Part shown: piece by piece, positions 58,271 through 64,000 of the stretch
Position numbering within the stretch: position 1 is the first letter of the stretch
Layout of the letters: every line of letters begins with the position of its first letter
NCBI RefSeq assembly: GCF_002878395.1
Contig: NC_061120.1
Coordinates: 93,521,805 to 93,585,804, forward strand
Source: Capsicum annuum
Taxonomy: Eukaryota > Streptophyta > Magnoliopsida > Solanales > Solanaceae
Direction of reading: 5' to 3'
Length of the DNA: 64,000 bases
Notes under the pieces: model-generated
What the model was told of the DNA's origin: nothing
Database searches by the model: none
What the model saw: the letters and a program-made list of their open reading frames with translations, nothing else
Position numbers and translations under genes: made by a program

Positions 58271-59831
58271 TGATAACGCTCATCTTACACGTCAATTTAG
58301 TGCAAGGGGATCGTCGTCAATAAAATTATCCAACTTTGGAGCTGGGGTCGAATCCATGAGGAATAATATGAGTGGAGATTAAACTAATTTGAAACTATAG
58401 CTACAAGTTAACCTCAACCAAATTATACGAAAAGGTAAAATGGGGAGTTTTTAATGGTTGATAAAATTTTCAACTTGCTTTAGAACTCAAAGCTAAAATT
58501 TCTACGGTTCAAATCAATGATAGAGAGAAACTAGGGTTATTCTCATTATGATTATTAAATCCTCATTGAGTGATAGTTGTTGTACTGTATTCTCATGACT
58601 TGTGGGACATACCAAATTATCAGTACCGACAGTCCATCTGAGTATTTCTTAACCTACCTAGATATTGTGCTCCCTAATTCTTTCAAACTTAGAAAAACCT
58701 TCTATTCACACTAATTTTATCTCGAGTTGATTAATATTTTTATGACATTAATCATTAGATGGATAATTATTCCCAAATCCACCATGATAATTAACTACCT
58801 TTACTTTATTTCTCAATTCGAGCAAACAATCATAAGGCTAGTTCTATTGTTTGCAACCAATAGAAAACAACCATTTCAAAGGAATTATAAAGATGTTCCC
58901 ACCATCACTCAAACCCTAACAACCTATTAAATCTATGAAGGAATAATGATAGATCCCACGACCCTAGTTATGGGTTTTAGTTCCACATGAGAAAGAAAGA
59001 GATAGCAATAAATGTATTCATCATTTAGAGTAATTAAACTTACACAAGATAAAGTTAGAGGTTGATGCTCTTCCAAGTTCAAGAAGAATATTCCACAACT
59101 AAATCAAAGAATTTCAAATTGAGTTCAAAGTTCAGAGACCTAGACAAGAAGTGAACTAGCCTTTGGAATAAGTTCCAGATATTCAATGAAACAAAAAAAG
59201 CTGCTATTTATGTTTGTAACTTAAAGGAAATGCAAAGCTAAAAATTCAGATTTTCACTCATTTAGCTGACGACATCATAAATCTGACGACATGTGTGATG
59301 ACATAAGTGATGAATTATTAGGAGTCTGACAACTTATCAGGAAATGTTGTCAACTCCTCTTCCAAATCTAAGTTTGCTACCTTCGGCTGACAACAAGTCC
59401 TGACAGCTTATTAGGAAGTTGACGACTTATCAGAAAATGTCATCAACTTCTCTTCAAATTCCATGTTTGCTGCCTTCGGCTAACGATAAGTCCTAATGGC
59501 TTATGAGAAAGTTGACGACTTATCAAATAATATTGTCAGAAATGCTTCAACTTTCTTATTATGTGCCTATGTGTTATGAAATGTTCTGATAGCTTATCAT
59601 AGATTTGATAGATTGTCAGAGCAAGTTGTCGGATGAAATCATAAGAACTAAATTTCTTGCATCTTTCACCAAAAATCATCCATCTCAATGTAGCTTTCCG
59701 ATATGTTCATGCATCTTGACTTTCATACAAAATCACATGAAATACCATAAAAAACAACGATAGTTACCTAAGAACTTACAATTTTTCCAAGTTAAAAGTC
59801 TTAAATGTGCTAAGTGAATGCGAGCACATCA
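58271..59831 (-). repeat. 3' LTR of element G
   Basis: It starts TGATAACGCTCATC and ends GAGCACATCA, bounded inside by the polypurine tract. It aligns with 62724-64000, for example TTACACGTCAATTTAGTGCA and the 93-bp repeats. A TATA-like box (minus strand, about 59203-59213) is shared with the other copy at 63658-63668. Confidence 0.9.
59290..59560. repeat. 93-bp tandem repeats in G 3' LTR
   Basis: Nearly three units contain CTTCGGCTGAC, AAGTCCTGA and GACGACTTATCAG; the CTTCGGC markers lie at 59381 and 59474. Each unit also holds an inverted repeat, such as TGACAAC with GTTGTCA near 59326-59352. The other LTR has the same array at 63770-64000 (markers 63850 and 63943). Confidence 0.85.
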
Positions 59832-59845
59832 ACACCCTCAACTTA
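59832..59845 (-). other. Polypurine tract of element G
   Basis: The minus strand reads TAAGTTGAGGGTGT immediately before the 3' LTR. Confidence 0.65.
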
Positions 59846-61382
59846 AAACCTCAAGAAAGTAGATAACACCATACTACGATGCTTAACTAAGAGAAACATA
59901 AGATACCTATGATAGTTGATTATCAATTTTAGCTCAACACACATTACCCTCTCTATATTCAATCACTCTAAACCCAGCTATTTATATTAATGAATATCAA
60001 TAATATGACATAAAGGAATCAAGATATGGCATCAAATAAGCAACAATAACCATACCGATGTACAAGTTACACTACACAAACAAGTAAGAAGCTTGCAATA
60101 CAACTGATGTGCCCTTAAAACAAAGAATTCCGTCTTCACTCATATATGAAATCAAGCACCTGAATGCAGGGATGGTCAAGAAAAACTCACTCTTAGAGAG
60201 AAGTTCCAGTCAATGTATGCCAAATACCATAAACTTGCCCTTATTTTCATCACCGAGGCTTTTAGAAAGTTAAGTTAGGGTCACTATAGAACTTTTATTC
60301 ATCTTGTAATATAGGCTTGGGCTGGTATGATAAGGAAGGATATTTAAAGTAACTAAGCCTCTTTGACACTACACTATTCTTGGGGTCTGACTTTGCAACC
60401 TTTAACTTATTTCTCCCTTTTTTAATTAAAGCAAATTCAAGTTGGATGTGGTCCTTTAGTCTTTCATGTTCTCTTTTTTCAAAATTTTTCATTTATTATT
60501 CTTTTTTCTACCACACCCAGCCTTGCATTTTATTTTTTTTATTTTACCCTTCTTCATACTAACTTTACATCATGCACCCCTATGATAGCCACCCTCAACT
60601 TAGGCGATTTACCTAAGTCAAAGTGCACAATGTCCAAGGAGGACAAGGGCTAAAACAGGTTCATTGTGATACAAGTAGGAAAGTGATAGGAATAATAAAA
60701 AAAATATATGGGCACTCAGGCTCAAAATCAGAATCAAAGGATATTATTCAAACATGGAAGGTCATTTAGGGTAAAAGTGGACTAATATAAAAAATGGCCT
60801 ATGATCCTTTCCTAACCACTCTTCTACAACCAAGGCAAGATTAACCGGGCATGTTTTGGATTTAACACACAACGGAAACTAGGTAGTATCTCATAAACTC
60901 ATGGAACAAAGGTACATCACAACCTACTACCTATACATTTCATGCAATTGTTAGCAATGATTATCAGGTCCCTAATACCAATGCCATAAAAAGATTCACA
61001 GTAGTCGCATATAGATGCACATCACACAGTTATAGAATAGACAATTGGAAAGGTATTTATCATTCCTAAATCAACAAAAAAAATATGTCTACTACCCCAG
61101 ATACTTATTTTTCTCCCAATTAACCACAACACATCACAAAACAAAACATAGTATGCCTAAACATACCGACTCTACTAGGAACAAGACTCCGGGGAAATGA
61201 GGCACGACAACAAAAACCTCAAAAGGAAATCAACACCCACAAGCAGTCTCACCCTAAACTTAAAATCATGGTTGTCCCCAATGCATCAAACTAAAACAAG
61301 AGAGCTAGAAACATACCTGTGGCACCATAGGTGTAGAGATCTGATGTCAATCATATAATACAAATACAAATAGTAAATGCTT
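59846..61382 (-). other. 3' untranslated region of element G
   Basis: About 1.5 kb with no coding motif on either strand. A second CCCTCAACTTAGGCGATTTACC segment near 60592 resembles the sequence around the polypurine tract and may be an internal duplicate tract. T- and A-rich runs occur at 60400-60560. Confidence 0.5.
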
Positions 61383-61425
61383 TGGGTTGCCTCCCTAGTA
61401 GTGCCTGATTTAATGTAGCGGTATG
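61383..61425 (-). other. Conserved post-coding motif of Athila/Tat-like elements
   Basis: The plus strand reads GGGTTGCCTCCCTAGTAGTG, then CCTGATTTAATGTAGCGG. The reverse complement resembles the segment ending GGGAGGCAACCC that commonly follows the last coding region in Athila/Tat-type elements. It marks the end of the coding part of G. Confidence 0.6.
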
Positions 61426-61429
61426 ACTA

Positions 61430-62573
61430 GGTTATCTTCATTAATCATAATTCATCAAGATACCTTGAAAGTGCTTCATCCTTTATCCTTCCACTTAGAC
61501 GATTTGAATTGTTGGCCCATCTTTCGATCTTTACATATTTTAGGTGCGTTGGGCAAATGTGAGAGCATGGCAAGGGAAGTTCTATTACGCCACTTTGAAG
61601 ACTTGATCCACTTTCTCTATTTTGCATCAAGCTTTCATGTGGGCTTATTTGGCAACGGTGAGAATCTTAAAAAGCCACTAAATGAACGTAGATCTTTAAA
61701 ATTCTTAGCCTTGAAGATTGGGGTTGTATTATACCCTTTTGGAAAGACAAACTCTAAAATGTTGGAAATTTCCTACTCATTTCCAAAATTCATCATTTTC
61801 TTGGGGGATTCAACTTTCATTACATCCACCAAGTATAATGTTTAAAAGTTATTTGAGTGAGATTTTCTCCCTAATATTTGAGTTGCATCCTTCTCGACCT
61901 CTTTACCCCGAATTGGGCTAGAGTCTTTATAAGAGATTGGCTTTGTTTCTTCTTTTACCTCTAGAACTATTTTCTCAATCTTGGCATTATCTCTCATGGT
62001 TGATTTGGTTGGTTGGAAAATCACCGAGGGTTGCTTATCATTAAGGTCAACATCAATGAAGGATTCTTCTTCCTCATCTTCACACTCTTCTACTATTTTA
62101 AATGATTCCACAGGTAAGATATCATCTAAGCATAATGTTGAAAAGTACTTTGAATGATTGACCTCTATATCCATCTCCTCTATCCTTTTTCTTTCCTCTT
62201 TTCTCTTTCCATTCCGTCATGTCTTGAAGCATTTATTCCCAGTAATCCAAAAGTCATTGAAACATAGGTTCAATGTGCTCCTTTTAGTGTTTTGTTCTTC
62301 CAGTTCTTCACCATAAGACCTATCAAAATCATAAGAAGAACTAGAATTTAGGTTAGCATAATGGGGGAGAAGGTATTTGAGCAATCACTCCAATGTCCAT
62401 CTTGAACAACACATAAAGAACAATCATCCTCCCAATAGGATAGAGATGGTGCACATATATCTCTAGGGAGCACATCTACTATCTTACCAAAAGTAAGGTC
62501 CATCATAATATGTACATGGATCATCAAGATACAATTTCCAACCATGAAACTCACATTCATTCCAAGATGCCAT
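61430..62573 (-). pseudogene. Element G gag-like open frame, unrecognised
   Basis: The frame probably starts at the ATG 62573-62571 (MASWNECEFHGW), only about 130 bases after the primer site. Stops and frame slips follow: one register contains SYWEDDCSLCVVQDGHWSDC, reminiscent of a Cys/His knuckle with altered spacing. A clear 110-codon acidic piece is 62174-61842 (DIEVNHSKYFSTLCLDDILP, then EECEDEEEESFIDVDLNDKQ). Downstream is another register with VKVE-like and FKDLRSFSGFLRFSPL segments. I do not recognise the family. Function as a gag is inferred from position alone. Confidence 0.5.
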
Positions 62574-62700
62574 GGTAATAAGTAAACCAAAGTAAAAATT
62601 TACCTAACACAAAAATAAATGAAAATAACAAACAAATATTTACAAGTTTTAATTGAAACAAGTAAGGTAAAATTCCAAACCAACTCAATACGCCAAATTG

Positions 62701-62719
62701 TTCCCCGACAACGGCGCTA
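62701..62719 (-). other. Primer binding site of element G
   Basis: The minus strand reads TAGCGCCGTTGTCGGGGAA, two bases from the TGGCGCCGTTGCCGGGG site complementary to an Asp tRNA, four bases inside the LTR. This type is usual for Athila and some Tat elements. Confidence 0.85.
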
Positions 62720-62723
62720 TTTT

Positions 62724-64000
62724 TGTTAATGCTCAACTTACACGTCAATTTAGTGCAAGGCAGTCGTCATTAATATAATTACCCAACTTTAGAGTTGGGG
62801 TCGTATCCATGAGAAAAAATGTGAGTGGTGATTAAACTAATTTGAAACTAAAGCTATAGGTGAACTTCAAATAAATGATATGAAAAGATAAAATGTGACG
62901 TTTTCAATGGTTGATAAAAGTTTCGACTTGCTTCAGAACTCAAAGCTAAAATTTCAATGGTTCAAATCAATGATAGTGAGAAACTAGGGTTATGATCACT
63001 ATGATTATTAACCCCTCATTGAATGTTAGTTGTAGTACTGGATTCTCATGACTTGTGGGAACACCAAATTATCAGTATCGACAGTCCATCTAAGTGTTTC
63101 TCAGTCTACCTAGATATTGTGCTACCTAATTCTCTCAAACTTAGGAAAACCTTCCATTCACACTGATTTTATCTCGAGTTGATTAATCTAGTTACAACAT
63201 TAATCAATAGATGGAAAATCGACCTTTCCAAATCCTTGTTGATAATTCACTACCTTTAGTTTATTTCTCAGTTCGAGCAAACAAACACAAGGCTACATCT
63301 ATTGTTTGTAACCAATAGAAAATAATCATTGCAAAGGAATTATCAAGATGTTCCCGTAATCACTCAAGCCCTAACCAACTATTAAATCAATGAATGAATA
63401 ATCATAGATCCCACAATCCTAGTTATGGGTTTTAGCTCCACATGAGAAAGAAAGAGGTAGCAACAATTGTATTCATCATTCAGAGCAATTAAACTTACAC
63501 AAGATGAAGTCTGAGGTTGATGCTCTTCCAAGTTCAAGAGGAATATCCCACAACTCAATCAAAGAATTGAAAATTGAGTTCAAAGTTCAGAGACCCAGGC
63601 AAGAAGTGAACTAGCCTTCGGAATAAGTTCCAGATATTCAATGAAACCCTAAAAACTGCTATTTATATCTGTAACTTAAAGGAAATTTGAAACTAAAAAT
63701 TAAGATTTTTGCTCCTTTAGCTGATGATATTTGTGACGACTTAACACAAATATGATAATATGTGTGATAACATGTGTGATGACTTATCAAGAGTCTAATG
63801 ACATATCAGAAAAAGTCATCAACTACTCTTTAAATTCTATGTTTGCTGCCTTCGGATGATGATAAGTTCTGGAGGCTTATCAGGAAGTTGACGATATTTC
63901 AAAAAATGTCATCAACTCCTCTTCAAAATCCATGTTTTCTGCCTTTGGCTGATGACAAGTCCTGATGGCTTATCAGAAAGTTGACCACTTATCAAAAAAA
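62724..64000 (-). repeat. 5' LTR of element G (truncated by window edge)
   Basis: It begins TGTTAATGCTCAAC and aligns with 58271 onward. It contains the TATA-like box (minus strand, ATATAAATAGC, 63658-63668) and the 93-bp repeats. About 280 bases of its outer end are missing beyond 64000. Confidence 0.88.

Larger units (their letters stand above)
58271..64000 (-). mobile_element. Element G: short pol-less element with Asp-tRNA-type primer site
   Basis: This minus-strand element has a 1.56-kb 3' LTR (58271-59831), an internal region of 2.9 kb and a 5' LTR that begins at 62724 and leaves the window. The primer site matches the type used by Athila and Tat elements. The internal region has a gag-like frame of about 1.1 kb and no RT, RNase H or integrase. 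It is therefore non-autonomous. A target duplication cannot be tested because the right end is outside. Confidence 0.85.

Noticed and set aside
61423..61845. A 140-codon plus-strand gene
   Set aside because: It lies antisense to the gag-like region of element G, whose minus-strand register carries the coherent residues. It has no recognisable domain.

Overview
This window is plant nuclear DNA made almost entirely of Ty3/gypsy LTR retrotransposons, all decayed. I found no host gene, tRNA, rRNA or CRISPR array. The AT-rich composition, the abundant chromodomain-bearing Tekay/Del-type chromoviruses and one Tat/Ogre-type element with a Pro/Tyr-rich gag point to a Solanaceae genome, plausibly pepper (Capsicum) or a relative. 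The family-level placement comes from recognising protein motifs; the genus is inference.

Layout. Element C (minus strand, chromovirus, LTR about 4.1 kb) is the scaffold of the first 38.4 kb. Its 3' LTR runs off the left edge (1-1833), pol remnants lie at 1885-2865, gag remnants at 14000-14130 and 23621-24500, and its 5' LTR is 24525-27416 plus 37211-38397. Three younger elements interrupt it. A (minus, 3725-13994, 5-bp duplication CTGAC) and B (plus, 14131-23620) sit in its internal region; D (minus, 27417-37205, duplication GAAAC) sits inside its 5' LTR. C itself lies against an older LTR fragment of its own family (E, 38398-38914).

From 38915 to 41518 I recognise nothing. F (plus, 41519-56850) is a 15.3-kb Tat/Ogre-like element with LTRs of 4.7 and 4.3 kb. 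It has a gag but no pol, and its long 3' untranslated region carries a tandem array of hairpins. Gypsy-like debris follows (56851-58270). G (minus, from 58271 past the right edge) is a second pol-less element, with an Asp-tRNA-type primer site, a short gag-like frame and 93-bp repeats inside its LTRs.

How the parts work together. A, B and D each keep the order LTR, primer binding site, gag, protease, reverse transcriptase, RNase H, integrase, chromodomain, polypurine tract, LTR. All are inactivated by stops, frameshifts and lost catalytic residues. F and G could only ever have moved by borrowing polymerase from a relative. The least expected signals are the hairpin array of F (51153-51804), the RT-to-integrase deletion junction in C, CpG-rich palindromic blocks in the LTRs of A and D, and matching one-base deletions in the RT active-site box of A and B.
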